A stretch of 64,000 bases of DNA from contig NZ_JQNN01000001.1 in assembly GCF_000745265.1 (NCBI RefSeq), positions 496,001 to 560,000 on the forward strand, read 5' to 3'. Position 1 is the first letter of the stretch. Every line of letters begins with the position of its first letter. The translations under genes were made by a program, and so were the position numbers. Below the pieces are notes generated by a model. The model did no database searches. It was not told the origin of the DNA and worked only from the letters and a program-made list of their open reading frames with translations. This document shows, one piece after another, positions 36,025 through 45,546 of this stretch. Source of the DNA: Massilia sp. 9096 (lineage in GTDB: Bacteria > Pseudomonadota > Gammaproteobacteria > Burkholderiales > Burkholderiaceae_D).

Positions 36025-37839
36025 CTAGGTGCTGACCGAGAAGGTCGCGACCGATTGCTGCAGGTCGCCGGCGGCATACTGCAGCTGGTGCACCGCCTCG
36101 CTGGTGGCCTTGAGCGAGTCCACGGTCTGCTGGCTGGCGTCGGACAGCTGCATCATCGTCTCCGAGATCTGCGTGGCGCCGACCGCCTGCGACTGCATCC
36201 CCTGCAGCACCAGGTCGAAGCGCGGCGCCAGCTGGCGCACCTGGTCCACCATCTCGGACAGTTGCGAGGCCACGCGGTGCGCCTCGTCGACGCTGCGCCG
36301 GATCTCCTCCGAAAACTTGTCCATGCCCATCACGCTGGCCGACACCGCCGACTGCATATCCTTGAGCATCTGCTCGATGTCCCAGGTCGAGACCGAGGTC
36401 TGGTCGGCCAGGCGCCGGATCTCGCTGGCCACGACCGCGAAGCCGCGCCCGGCCTCGCCGGCCTTTTCGGCTTCGATCGCGGCGTTCAGCGACAGGATGT
36501 TGGTCTGGTCCGCGACCTTGGTGATCGTGGTCAGCACGCTGTTGATGTTGCTGGCTTTTTCGGACAGCGCGGCCAGCTTGGCGCCGATGGTGTCGGTCGC
36601 CGCCACCATCTGGTGCATGCTCTGGTCCATGCGCTTGAGGTTGTCCTGGGCCTCGGCGGCGGCGGCGGTGGTGTAGTCGGCGACCTCGGTCGCTTCCTCC
36701 ATCGTGCGCAGCAGCTGGGCGGTGTTGGCCGAGATCTCCTTGGTGGTCGAGAGCACCTCGACGCTGGTCTGGGCCTGCTCGATGCCGGTGGCTTCCTGCT
36801 GGCGCGCCGAGGCCGCGATCTGGGTCGCCGAGGCGGTCACCTGGATGCCGGCGCGCTGCACATTGGTGAGCAGGCTGCGCAGGTTGCCGACCATCGCCTC
36901 CACGCCTTCGCCGAGGCGCCCGATGGCATCCTCGCCGTGCACGCCGCTGGTGCCGGTCAGGTCGCCGCGCGCGGCTTTCGAGACCACGGCGAGCAGGGCG
37001 CCGACCTTGGCGCGCAGCGCGTTGCTCGCGGCCAGCTCCTTGGCCTGGCTGTCTTCGATGGCCTGGGCCATGCGGTTGAATTCCTGCGCCAGGCGGCCCA
37101 GTTCGTCCTCGGACAGCACCTCGGCGCGCGCGCCCACCTGTCCGCCCGCGATCCCGCGCGCCGCTTGCAGCAGGCTGGCCAGCGGCCGCGACACCGAGGC
37201 CAGCAGGCCCCCGGCGACCAGCGCGCCCAGCACCACGCTGGCCAGCGCGCCGCCGATCAGCACGGCCGCCATGCGCTGGTCGCGCGAGCTCGATTCCTCG
37301 TTGCGTGCGGCCCGCAGGCGGCTCTCGTCGGCCTCGACCTCGGCGACCAGGCTGCGGATGCCGCTCATCGCGCTGCTGCCGGCCAGCACCTTCTTGTTGA
37401 TCTCGGGCGTGATCGTGACCGGACCGGCGTCGCCGAGGCGGCGGCGGGCGTCGATGTTGGGCTGGATCGCATGCGCCATCCAGTCGGCCAGCATGGCCTG
37501 CAGGCGCGTGATGCGCTCCTGCTGGGGCGGGTTGTCGACCGTGAGCGCGAGCGCGCGCTCGACGTGCTGGCGCGCGCCCGCGTAGTCGGCCTGGATCGGG
37601 GCCAGCAGTTCGTCGTTGCCGGTAAGCAGGAAGCCGCGCGTCGACGACTGGATCTGCAGCACCGCGGTCGAGACGTGGTTGGTCTCGAGCAGTACCTCCA
37701 GCGTGTGGCGGTCCCAGCGGTTGGCGGCGGACAGGCGGGCGTAGTGATCGTAGGCGAGGGCGAGCACCAGCAGACTCAGCGTGACGATCGTGCCCAGACC
37801 GAGGCTGAGTTTGGTCTTGATGCTCGAATTGCGAAACAT
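36025..37839 (-). CDS. wspA: WspA, surface-sensing chemoreceptor
   Basis: 604-aa methyl-accepting chemotaxis-type receptor at the head of the Wsp operon. TM1 lies at about 11-30, a helical CHASE3-like periplasmic domain at about 40-185, TM2 at about 191-214, then a HAMP domain, and a signalling hairpin with the conserved tip NILSLNAAIEAEKAGEAGRG (about 447-466). The ATG at 37839 (MFRNSSIKTK) has a GGAG ribosome-binding site 5 bases upstream; an earlier ATG at 37890 lacks one and would extend the basic N-terminus. In other bacteria WspA clusters laterally and responds to surface contact. It shares its upstream region with the divergent siderophore receptor. Confidence 0.94.
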   Translation of the reverse strand: MFRNSSIKTKLSLGLGTIVTLSLLVLALAYDHYARLSAANRWDRHTLEVLLETNHVSTAVLQIQSSTRGFLLTGNDELLAPIQADYAGARQHVERALALTVDNPPQQERITRLQAMLADWMAHAIQPNIDARRRLGDAGPVTITPEINKKVLAGSSAMSGIRSLVAEVEADESRLRAARNEESSSRDQRMAAVLIGGALASVVLGALVAGGLLASVSRPLASLLQAARGIAGGQVGARAEVLSEDELGRLAQEFNRMAQAIEDSQAKELAASNALRAKVGALLAVVSKAARGDLTGTSGVHGEDAIGRLGEGVEAMVGNLRSLLTNVQRAGIQVTASATQIAASARQQEATGIEQAQTSVEVLSTTKEISANTAQLLRTMEEATEVADYTTAAAAEAQDNLKRMDQSMHQMVAATDTIGAKLAALSEKASNINSVLTTITKVADQTNILSLNAAIEAEKAGEAGRGFAVVASEIRRLADQTSVSTWDIEQMLKDMQSAVSASVMGMDKFSEEIRRSVDEAHRVASQLSEMVDQVRQLAPRFDLVLQGMQSQAVGATQISETMMQLSDASQQTVDSLKATSEAVHQLQYAAGDLQQSVATFSVST

Positions 37840-38016
37840 ACTTGCTCCAAAGCAGGGTATTTGTCCCCGAACTGTAACATCGCTGGGCATCTTCCGCCCG
37901 AGAGTTGCTGTAGGGATGCAACATAAATGTAACTTCGGGTCACATTGAGTGATGTTCAGTTATCAAAACGCCGACAGGGCATGGCGCGCGACGGAAACGA
38001 TGGCGATCAAAGGAAC

Positions 38017-38036
38017 GCAAATGATAATGATTCGCG
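38017..38036 (+). promoter_or_regulatory. Candidate Fur box upstream of TonB receptor
   Basis: The sequence GCAAATGATAATGATTCGCG matches one full 7-base half of the Fur 7-1-7 consensus (TGATAAT) with a partial second half (ATTcgcg). It lies about 75 bases upstream of the siderophore receptor start. Repression by iron is the expected regulation; the wspA promoter is divergent and could also be affected, but that is speculation. Confidence 0.7.
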
Positions 38037-38109
38037 TTTACATTCGTCGAGAAGCTTGCTAGAGTGCGTGACGTTCCGATAACCGATCAATAACAACACG
38101 ACCTCGACC

Positions 38110-40488
38110 ATGACCACGACCCAGAACACGATCCGCAGCCGCAAACATGCCGCCTTGCCGCGCAGCGCCGGTGCCGGCGCCGCCCTGGCGCTGCTGATGC
38201 TGCCGTTCGCCGCGCACGCGGCCGAGCCGGTGGCGCCTGCCGGCACCGCCGCCGCCACGTCCCAGGAACGCAGCGACAGCGACGACCACGCGCGCCGCGA
38301 TGGCGACCACGACCGCGAGCATGACCGCGACCATCGCGCCCAGCGCGTGCACGTCGTCGGCGAGCGCGAAAACGACTTCAAGGCCGACCACCCGCAGTCG
38401 GCCAAGTACACCGAAAAGCTGGTCGACACCCCGCAGAGCATCATCGTGATCAAGAAGGAGCTGTTCGAGCAGCAGGGCGCGACCACGCTGACCGAGGCGC
38501 TGCGCAACACACCCGGCGTGGGCACCTTCTTCCTTGGCGAAAACGGCAGCACCAACACCGGCGACGCGATCTACCTGCGCGGCTTCGACACCTCGGGCAG
38601 CCTGTTCGTCGACGGCATCCGCGACATCGGCTCGATCTCGCGCGACATCTTCAACATCGAGCAGATCGACGTGCTGAAGGGGCCGGCCGGCACCGACACG
38701 GGCCGCAGCGCCCCGACCGGCTCGATCAACCTCGACACCAAGCAGCCGCAACTGCGCAGCTTCGCCGACGCCTCGCTGCAGGCCGGCACGCAGACTGCGC
38801 GCGGCGCCGCCGACCTGAACCAGGTGATCGACCGCGAGCGCGGCATTGCGTTCCGCCTGAACGCGCTCGACCAGGACAACGGCAACCCGGCGCGCGACTT
38901 CGTGCGCGACAAGCGCTGGGCGGTGGCGCCGTCGCTGGCGTTCGGCCTGCGTGGCCCGACCCGGCTCTACCTCGACTTCCTGCACGTCAAGCAGGACAAC
39001 CGTCCGGACGGCGGCGTGCCGACCGTCGGCCTGCCCGGCTACAGCAGCCCGGACCCGAAGCGTCCCTTCATCGCGGCTGCGCCGATGGTCGATCCCGACA
39101 ACTTCTATGGCGAACTGTCGGACTACGATCACGTGAAGGCCGACATGGCCACCGCGATCCTCGAACACGAGTTCCGCGACGGGCTGCGCCTGCGCAGCAC
39201 CACGCGCTACGGCAAGACGAAACAGGATTACCTGCTCAGTTCCTTCATGAGCTCGGCCACGACGGTCGCCACGCCGAGCGCCGACCCCTCGACCTGGACC
39301 TTCACCCGCACCCTGCGCACCGTGAAGGACCAGGAAAACAAGGTGCTGGCCAACCAGACCACGCTGACCGCGGATTTCAGCACCGGCGCGCTGCGCCACA
39401 CGCTGGTGTCGGGCCTGGACCTGGTCAGCGAGAAGCAGAAGAACTATGGCTACCTCGGCGCCGGGGTGCTGCTGCCGTCGAATTTCTACCACCCGGATCC
39501 GAACGCTCCGGTCGGCGGCCTGAACCTGGTGCGCAGCGGCGCCCGCACCCAGGGCCAGATCGACACCGAGTCGGCCTACTTCCTGGACACGATCAAGCTG
39601 GGCGAGCAATGGCTGTTCGGCGCCTCGGTCCGCATCGACCACTTCGACACCAACTACGACGCCGTCACGCTGGCGACCGCCACCGCCAATCCAACGCTGC
39701 CGGCCGGCACGCCGGTCCCGTCGCATATCGAGCTGTCGGATAACCTCGTCAGCGGCAAGGTTTCAGGCCTGTACAAGCCGACCGAGAACAGCAGCGTGTA
39801 CGCGCTGTGGGCGACCTCCAAGAACCCGCCGGGCTCGAACCTGACGCTCAGCGCCAGCGCCAACAGCGCCGCGAATCCGATCTACCAGCCGCAGGTCAGC
39901 ACCACCACCGAAATCGGCGGCAAGCTGGAACTCATGCACCACAAGCTGGGCCTGAACGCGGCGCTGTACCGCACCGACGTCAAGAACGACGTCGAGCAGG
40001 ACCCGGTCACGCTGCTGTACTTCCAGAGCGGGCGCAAGCGCGTGCAGGGCGTGGAGCTGTCCGCCACCGGCGAGATCACCAAAGCCTGGTCGGTCAACGC
40101 CGGCTACGCCTACATGGACACCAGCGTCGAAGCGGGCAAGGTCGTCACCGCCAGCGGCGAGAACAACCTGTCGTACACCCCGAAGCAGTCGTTCACCAGC
40201 TGGACCACCTATGCCTTCCCGTTCGGCCTGAAGGTCGGCGGCGGGGTGCGCTACCAGGGCCGCCTGCTGCGCGGCACCGACGGCGCGGTCGGCACCCCGG
40301 CCTATGCCGATGCCTACACGGTGGTCGACGCGATGGCGAGCTATCGGGTGGCGCGCTGGCTGGACTTGCAGCTGAACCTCTACAACCTGTTCGACACGCG
40401 CTACGTCGCGGCGATCAACAAGAGCGGCTACCGCTACACGCCGGGCGCGCCGCGCTGGGCCAGCGTGACGGCGAACTTCCACTTCTGA
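38110..40488 (+). CDS. TonB-dependent catecholate-type siderophore receptor
   Basis: 792-aa outer-membrane receptor for ferric siderophores. A signal peptide ends near residue 37 (LLMLPFAAHA). The plug domain has LVDTPQSIIVIKKELFEQQGATTLTEALRNTPGV and AIYLRGFDTSGSLFVDGIRDIGSISRDIFNIEQIDVLKGPAG. The beta barrel ends in Phe (ASVTANFHF). The RYTPGAPR-type C-terminus resembles the Fiu group of catecholate receptors. Between signal peptide and plug there is an unusual His/Asp/Arg-rich stretch (about 55-76), perhaps a metal-binding arm. Fur box upstream. Confidence 0.93.
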   Translation: MTTTQNTIRSRKHAALPRSAGAGAALALLMLPFAAHAAEPVAPAGTAAATSQERSDSDDHARRDGDHDREHDRDHRAQRVHVVGERENDFKADHPQSAKYTEKLVDTPQSIIVIKKELFEQQGATTLTEALRNTPGVGTFFLGENGSTNTGDAIYLRGFDTSGSLFVDGIRDIGSISRDIFNIEQIDVLKGPAGTDTGRSAPTGSINLDTKQPQLRSFADASLQAGTQTARGAADLNQVIDRERGIAFRLNALDQDNGNPARDFVRDKRWAVAPSLAFGLRGPTRLYLDFLHVKQDNRPDGGVPTVGLPGYSSPDPKRPFIAAAPMVDPDNFYGELSDYDHVKADMATAILEHEFRDGLRLRSTTRYGKTKQDYLLSSFMSSATTVATPSADPSTWTFTRTLRTVKDQENKVLANQTTLTADFSTGALRHTLVSGLDLVSEKQKNYGYLGAGVLLPSNFYHPDPNAPVGGLNLVRSGARTQGQIDTESAYFLDTIKLGEQWLFGASVRIDHFDTNYDAVTLATATANPTLPAGTPVPSHIELSDNLVSGKVSGLYKPTENSSVYALWATSKNPPGSNLTLSASANSAANPIYQPQVSTTTEIGGKLELMHHKLGLNAALYRTDVKNDVEQDPVTLLYFQSGRKRVQGVELSATGEITKAWSVNAGYAYMDTSVEAGKVVTASGENNLSYTPKQSFTSWTTYAFPFGLKVGGGVRYQGRLLRGTDGAVGTPAYADAYTVVDAMASYRVARWLDLQLNLYNLFDTRYVAAINKSGYRYTPGAPRWASVTANFHF

Positions 40489-40645
40489 TCGCGGCGGCAT
40501 CACGACTTCATCGCTGCGTCGTCCCGGCGGAGGGCGTCTCGCTGCGCGAGACCCCAATTTTTACTCGGCGTTATGTCTGTTTCCGCACTGAACCAATTGG
40601 TGGGGGCTTGTATGCTGCAGTCAATACAGCAATCGAGCAACAACC

Positions 40646-42532
40646 ATGAGCAAGCCTTCACCCAGCACCGCCGCATCCGACCACGACACCCCGCCACGCA
40701 AGAAACGCCGCCGCGCCTCCCTGTCGCTGGCGGCCTGGAAGCAATTCGTCCGGGTCGCCAAGCCTTACTGGCAGGGCGAGGAAAAGGGCAGGGCCTGGAG
40801 CATGCTGCTGCTCCTGATCGTGCTGATGCTGGTCGAGACCAAGGTCGCCGTGATGCTCAACGACCAGGCCGGGGAAATCACCTCGGCGCTGGCCGACAAG
40901 GATGGCGACCGCTTCTGGACCTCGGTGCGCGCCTGCCTGTACATCCTGGCCTTCGCGGTGCCGAGCTACGCGTTCTACTATTACATGCGCGACGTGTTCG
41001 CCAACCAGTGGCGGCGCTGGCTCACCGGCCGCTTCCTGGACGGCTACCTGAACGGGCGCAAGTACTACGCGCTCGAATCCGACGCCGAGATGGACAACCC
41101 GGACCAGCGCATCTGCGAAGACATCGACACCTTCACCGGCCGCTCGATCAACTTCCTGCTGATCTTCCTGAGTTCGATCATGCAGCTGGTGGCGTTCAGC
41201 GCGGTGCTGTGGAAGATTTCGCACGTGCTGGTGGCGGTGCTGGCGGTGTATGCGCTGACCGGCACCGTGGTCGCGCTGACCTGGTTCGGCAACCCGCTGA
41301 TCCACCTGAACTTCTGGCAGCTGCGGCGCGAAGCCGATTTCCGCTTCAGCCTGATGCGCGTGCGCGAAAACGCCGAGTCGATCGCGTTTTACCGCGGCGA
41401 GGCGCAGGAGCGCGCCCACATCGACAACCGCTTCGGCAAGGTGATCCATAATTTCGCCCGCCTGATCAAGAAGCAGCGCACGCTCAACCTGTTCCAGCGC
41501 ACCTTCAGCCAGCTGACGCTGGTGCTGCCGAGCGCGATCCTGGCCAAGAGCGTGCTGGCCGGCGAACTCGAAGTCGGGCAGGCGATCCAGGCCGCCGGCG
41601 CCTTCACGGCGGTGCTCGGTGCGGTCGGCGTCATCGTCGACAATTTCGAGAGCCTGAGCCGCTTCGTGGCCGGCATCGACCGCCTGCAGGCGCTGTCCGA
41701 GCGCGTGCTGCCGGGCATGGCGCCCGCCGCTGCCGGCGCGGGCGCCGGCGCCGACAGCGGGAGGCCGCCGCGCATCGAGCGCCGTCCGGGCGAGCAGCTG
41801 GCGCTGCAGACGCTGACGCTGCATCCGCCGCGTTCCGGGCGCGTGCTGATCAAGGACCTCGACCTTTCGCTGGCGCCCGGCGACGCCTTGCTGATCACCG
41901 GCGACAGCGGCTGCGGCAAGAGCTCGCTGCTGCGCGCGATCGCCGGCTTGTGGGACACCGGCAGCGGCACCATCCACCATCCGCCGATCGAGGACTTTTT
42001 CTTCCTGCCGCAAAAGCCTTACCTGCAGGCGGGTACGCTGCGCAGCCAGCTGATCTATCCCGGCACCCACACCGACCTGAGCGACGAGCAGTTGCTGGCG
42101 ATCCTGGACGACGTCCACCTGCCGCAGCTGGTCGAACGGGTCGGCGGCCTGGATGCCGTGCAAGATTGGGAAAAGCTGCTGTCGGTCGGCGAGCAGCAGC
42201 GCCTGGCGTTCGGGCGCGTGCTGGTGCACGCCCCGCGCATCGTGATCCTGGACGAAGCCACCAGTGCGCTCGACAGCGCCAACGAAGCCTCGCTGTATGC
42301 GCGCCTGCGCGCGAGCGGCACGACCCTGATCAGCATCGCCCACCGCGCCGCCGTGCTGCGCCACCACACCCACGTGCTGCGCCTGCTGGGCGAGGGCGCC
42401 TGGGAAGTGCACGACGCGGCCGTCTACGATTTCGACGCGCCCCCTGCGACCGGCGCCCGTGCGGGCGGCGCGCCTGCCCAGGCCGCGCCCGGGAAGACGG
42501 CGCACGCGCAGCGCGCGATGGCGAGCGCCTAG
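40646..42532 (+). CDS. ABC transporter, fused permease and ATPase (YddA/SbmA-BacA-like)
   Basis: 628-aa half-transporter. The membrane domain (about 50-340) resembles the SbmA/BacA-type ABC_membrane_2 family with multiple TM helices and KRRRASLSLAAWKQFVRVAKPYW at the N-terminus. The ATPase domain has Walker A GDSGCGKSSLL, signature SVGEQQRLAFGR and Walker B IVILDEATSALD. Such proteins transport peptides or vitamin-like molecules as homodimers. The C-terminal 40 residues are Ala/Pro-rich. A possible promoter, CTGAAC-N17-TATGCT, lies upstream at about 40595-40623. Its TAG stop overlaps the stop of the opposite-strand gene. Confidence 0.87.
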   Translation: MSKPSPSTAASDHDTPPRKKRRRASLSLAAWKQFVRVAKPYWQGEEKGRAWSMLLLLIVLMLVETKVAVMLNDQAGEITSALADKDGDRFWTSVRACLYILAFAVPSYAFYYYMRDVFANQWRRWLTGRFLDGYLNGRKYYALESDAEMDNPDQRICEDIDTFTGRSINFLLIFLSSIMQLVAFSAVLWKISHVLVAVLAVYALTGTVVALTWFGNPLIHLNFWQLRREADFRFSLMRVRENAESIAFYRGEAQERAHIDNRFGKVIHNFARLIKKQRTLNLFQRTFSQLTLVLPSAILAKSVLAGELEVGQAIQAAGAFTAVLGAVGVIVDNFESLSRFVAGIDRLQALSERVLPGMAPAAAGAGAGADSGRPPRIERRPGEQLALQTLTLHPPRSGRVLIKDLDLSLAPGDALLITGDSGCGKSSLLRAIAGLWDTGSGTIHHPPIEDFFFLPQKPYLQAGTLRSQLIYPGTHTDLSDEQLLAILDDVHLPQLVERVGGLDAVQDWEKLLSVGEQQRLAFGRVLVHAPRIVILDEATSALDSANEASLYARLRASGTTLISIAHRAAVLRHHTHVLRLLGEGAWEVHDAAVYDFDAPPATGARAGGAPAQAAPGKTAHAQRAMASA

Positions 42533-44556
42533 CGCGGCTCCGCCTGGCGCCCGGGCGCTGGCCGCGCCAGCGCCTCGCCCAGCGCGTCGATGTTGACCGG
42601 CTTGACGAAGTAGTCGTCGAAGCCGGCCGCCAGCGCGGCCCGGCGGTCGACCTCCTTGCCGTAGCCGGACAGCGCGATCAGCACCGCGCCGCGCGTGCGC
42701 GGGTCCGCGCGCAAGGCGCGCGCGAGCGCGAGGCCGTCGATCTCGGGCAGGCCGATGTCGAGCACGCAGGCGTCCGGCGGATGGGCGAGGGCGTAACCCA
42801 GCGCCGCGCGTGAGCTGGTAAAGGTGGTGACGCGGTGGCCGAGCGAGGCCAGCAGCGGCTGCAGCATCGTCACGGCGTCTTCGTTGTCGTCGACCGCCAT
42901 GATCGCCAGGCCTTGCTGCGCCGCGGCCGCGGCGCCGGCGGCAGCGCTGGCATCCGCATCGGCCGGCCGTGCCGGCGCGGGCGGCTCGGCCTTGGGCAGG
43001 CAGATCGTGAAATGCGAGCCCTGGTCCGGACCGGCGCTCTCGACGCTCGCCCGGCCGCCGTGCAGCTGGACCACGCTGCGCACCAGCGCCAGGCCGATGC
43101 CCAGGCCGCCCTGGGAACGGTCGAGCGTGCGTTCGCCCTGCGCGAACAGCTCGAAGGCGCGCGCCATCAGCTCGGGCGTCATGCCCTGGCCGTTGTCGCT
43201 CACGCACAAGCGCACGTGATTGGGATCGATCTCCAGCTCGACCTGCACCAGCCCGCCCTCGGGCGTGAACTTGGCCGCATTGTGCAGCAGGTTGGCCAGC
43301 ACCTGCACCAGGCGCTTGTGGTCGCCCAGCACGAAGGCGGGCAAGGGCGGCTGGCTGACCTGCAGCGTGTGGCCGCGCGCCTCGATGCCGGGCCGGGCCT
43401 GCTCGATCGCCTCGGCCACGATGCGCTTGGCGTCCAGGATTTCGCGGTCGAGCGCGATCAGGCCGCGCGTGACGCGCGCGACGTCGAGCAGCTCGTTGAC
43501 CAGGCTGCTCATGTGCTGGACCTGGCGCGTGATCACCTTGCTGGTGCGCTGCACCTGCTCGTCCTCGCCGTGGCTGCGCGCCAGCAGCGAGGCCGCCGCG
43601 CCGATCGGCGCCAAGGGATTCCTCAGCTCGTGCGCCAGCATTGCCAGGAATTCGTCCTTGCGCCGGTCGGCTTCCTGCAAGGCCTGCTCGGCGCGGATGC
43701 GTTCCTCGATGTCCATCGCCACCGCGACCGCGCCGACCACCTCGCCATCGGCGCCGTGGATGGGCGCCGAGGACACCAGCATCGTGCGCACCGCGTCGGC
43801 GTCGAACGATTGCACGCGCAGCGGGCAGTGGTCGACGGTTTCGCCGGCGAGCGCGCGCTGCAGCGGCCAGTCTTCGAGCCGCAGCTTGTCGCCGGCGCGC
43901 GGCCCGCCGACCAGCCAGCCGTTCCAGACGTCCAGGTCGATGCGCGCGCCGATATCGGCGAAATCGTTGCCGAACAGCCTGGTGTAGGCTGGGTTCTTCT
44001 CGATCACGCGCTGCGCGCGGTCCACCACCAGGATGCCGACTGGCGCTGCGCTCAGCACCGCCGCCAGGTTGGCGCGCTCCGCCTCGGCGCGGCGTGCGCT
44101 GGCCAGCGCTTCCTCGCGGCTGCGTTCGAGCGCCTGCTCGGCCAGCACCTGGGCGGTGATGTCGATGGTGGTGTGCGAGACGCACAGCAGGCGGCCGTCG
44201 TCGCCGTAGACCGGGGTGTTGGTGGCGCTCCAGTACATGATCTCGAACCAGCGCCGGCCGTCGCGCTCCATCTCGATCGGATAGCGCTGGGCCGCCATCT
44301 TCTGGCTGGCGCCGGCCTCGATCGCGTCGCGGATCGAGCGGGCGAGATCCTGTACGCCGGTGTCGTGCGGGTCGGTCGGGTTGTTCGGGAATACCTCGAA
44401 CAGCGGCCGCCCCAGCACGTCCTCGCGCCGGCGTGCGACCGAGCGCAAGAAGGCGTCGTTGACGGCCAGGATCTCGAGCTGGTCGGTGGGCGCGAGCAGG
44501 TACTGGCCGATCGGCGAACCGTGGAAGGCCACTTCGAAGATTTTGTCGATTAACAT
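42529..44556 (-). CDS. Hybrid sensor histidine kinase (PAS-PAS-HisKA-HATPase-REC)
   Basis: 675-aa cytoplasmic hybrid kinase. First PAS domain at about 1-130 (EVAFHGSPIGQYLLAPTDQ), second at about 150-290 (LSAAPVGILVVDRAQRVI). The HisKA phospho-acceptor is in LAMLAHELRNPLAP, HATPase boxes include LHNAAKFTPEGG, DNGQGM and GGLGIGLALV, and a C-terminal receiver has MAVDDNEDA, VLDIGLPEIDG and VKPV. The start is uncertain: ATG at 44556 is used; an in-frame GTG or a TTG at 44637 would extend it. No TM segments. Its stop codon overlaps the convergent ABC gene in a CTAG. Signal and target unknown. Confidence 0.87.
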   Translation of the reverse strand: MLIDKIFEVAFHGSPIGQYLLAPTDQLEILAVNDAFLRSVARRREDVLGRPLFEVFPNNPTDPHDTGVQDLARSIRDAIEAGASQKMAAQRYPIEMERDGRRWFEIMYWSATNTPVYGDDGRLLCVSHTTIDITAQVLAEQALERSREEALASARRAEAERANLAAVLSAAPVGILVVDRAQRVIEKNPAYTRLFGNDFADIGARIDLDVWNGWLVGGPRAGDKLRLEDWPLQRALAGETVDHCPLRVQSFDADAVRTMLVSSAPIHGADGEVVGAVAVAMDIEERIRAEQALQEADRRKDEFLAMLAHELRNPLAPIGAAASLLARSHGEDEQVQRTSKVITRQVQHMSSLVNELLDVARVTRGLIALDREILDAKRIVAEAIEQARPGIEARGHTLQVSQPPLPAFVLGDHKRLVQVLANLLHNAAKFTPEGGLVQVELEIDPNHVRLCVSDNGQGMTPELMARAFELFAQGERTLDRSQGGLGIGLALVRSVVQLHGGRASVESAGPDQGSHFTICLPKAEPPAPARPADADASAAAGAAAAAQQGLAIMAVDDNEDAVTMLQPLLASLGHRVTTFTSSRAALGYALAHPPDACVLDIGLPEIDGLALARALRADPRTRGAVLIALSGYGKEVDRRAALAAGFDDYFVKPVNIDALGEALARPAPGRQAEPR

Positions 44557-44801
44557 CTGGAGCACATGAGTTGTAGCGCCATTGTGCCTGCTTTGGTCCT
44601 GGCCGGGCGCACCGTCGATGACCCGCGTCTGCGACAACGTTTGAACGCCAGCTTTGGCATGGAAACGACAACCTATCCGGTTTTCTACGAATGCATGAAT
44701 CGCAGCCGCCGTTTTCCGGACGCTTGTGGACTGAGTGGAACGCAGTCGAGTAGCATTTCCATAGTTGCGCGGCTCCGATCAATGAAGCAAGGGAGAAAAC
44801 C

Positions 44802-45283
44802 ATGAAAAGCCGCGATTTCTTGTCTTTGACGACCGTCGGCGCCGATGAAACGTTGAACCGCTTCCATCAGACGCCGGGGGCGCGCGAACTGGCAGGCAAG
44901 GTGCGCGGCGTGCTGATCTTTCCGTCGGTGATCGCCGCGGGGCTGGGTGTCGGCGGCGAGTACGGCCAGGGCGTGCTCCGGGTCGGCGGCAGCCCGGTGA
45001 CTACCACTCGATCGGCGCGGTGTCCGTCGGCCTGCAGATCGGCGCGCAGTCGAAGGGCATGATGTTCCTCTTCATGACGCAAGACAGCCTCCGGAAATTC
45101 CAGGCCAGTCATGGATGGTCGGCCGGGGCCGACGCATCGGTCGCGCTGCTGCATACCGGCGCCAATGGCGAACTCGACCTCACGGGCGTGACCAGTCCCG
45201 CGCTGGCCGTGGTGATGACCAACGCCGGGTTGATGGAGAACCTCGGCCTGGAAGGATCGAAGATCACCCGGCGGGCGCGCTGA
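44802..45283 (+). pseudogene. YSC84/SYLF-domain lipid-binding protein, frameshifted
   Basis: Two overlapping frames together make one SYLF protein. The first (from 44802) reads to RVLIFPSVIAAGLGVGGEYGQG and VLRVGGSPV, then goes out of frame near 44997. The rest is in the -1 frame from about 45000: SVGLQIGAQSKGMMFLF, WSAGADASVALL, and the ending NLGLEGSKITR. One missing base just after GGCAGCCCGGT restores a continuous SYLF domain. There is no signal peptide, unlike most bacterial members. Either a genuine recent pseudogene or a sequencing error. Confidence 0.85.
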
Positions 45284-45474
45284 GGCTTTTCCGCCGCGGG
45301 CAGGCCGGAAGCGGCGGAATTGGGCGCGCAGGAGCAGGGTGACCGCGAATCGAAGCGTCCACTTCGGGTTGCCGCGCAGGCCGCGGCGGGAAACCGGTCG
45401 CTCGACACCGGCTACCGCGCTTGGAGTGCCGGCATGAGCGGGCGCGGCTATACAATCAAGCGAAGGCCGGCACG

Positions 45475-45510
45475 AAAAAAAAGCCGCCGGCCCAACAGGA
45501 CCAGCGGCTT
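45475..45510 (-). terminator. Rho-independent terminator of argG
   Basis: 7-bp stem AAGCCGC/GCGGCTT (45481-45487 with 45504-45510) followed on the minus strand by an eight-base U-run (the A-run at 45475-45482). It is located about 36 bases past the argG stop codon and ends the argF-argG unit. Confidence 0.85.
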
Positions 45511-45546
45511 CGGTCGCCGCAAGGCGCGGCCGGCTTACTGCCCGCC

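Noticed and set aside
37840..37890. Alternative WspA start at 37890
   Set aside because: In frame, but no ribosome-binding site. The ATG at 37839 has GGAG at proper spacing and begins the usual receptor N-terminus.
35540..37924. Apparent 794-residue protein ending in WspB
   Set aside because: The first 630 residues are an off-frame reading of wspA. The CheW-type protein begins at 36010.
40658..44803. 1381-residue minus-strand open frame across the ABC transporter and hybrid kinase
   Set aside because: It is antisense to the ABC transporter and out of frame with the kinase; arginine/alanine-rich with no recognisable domain.
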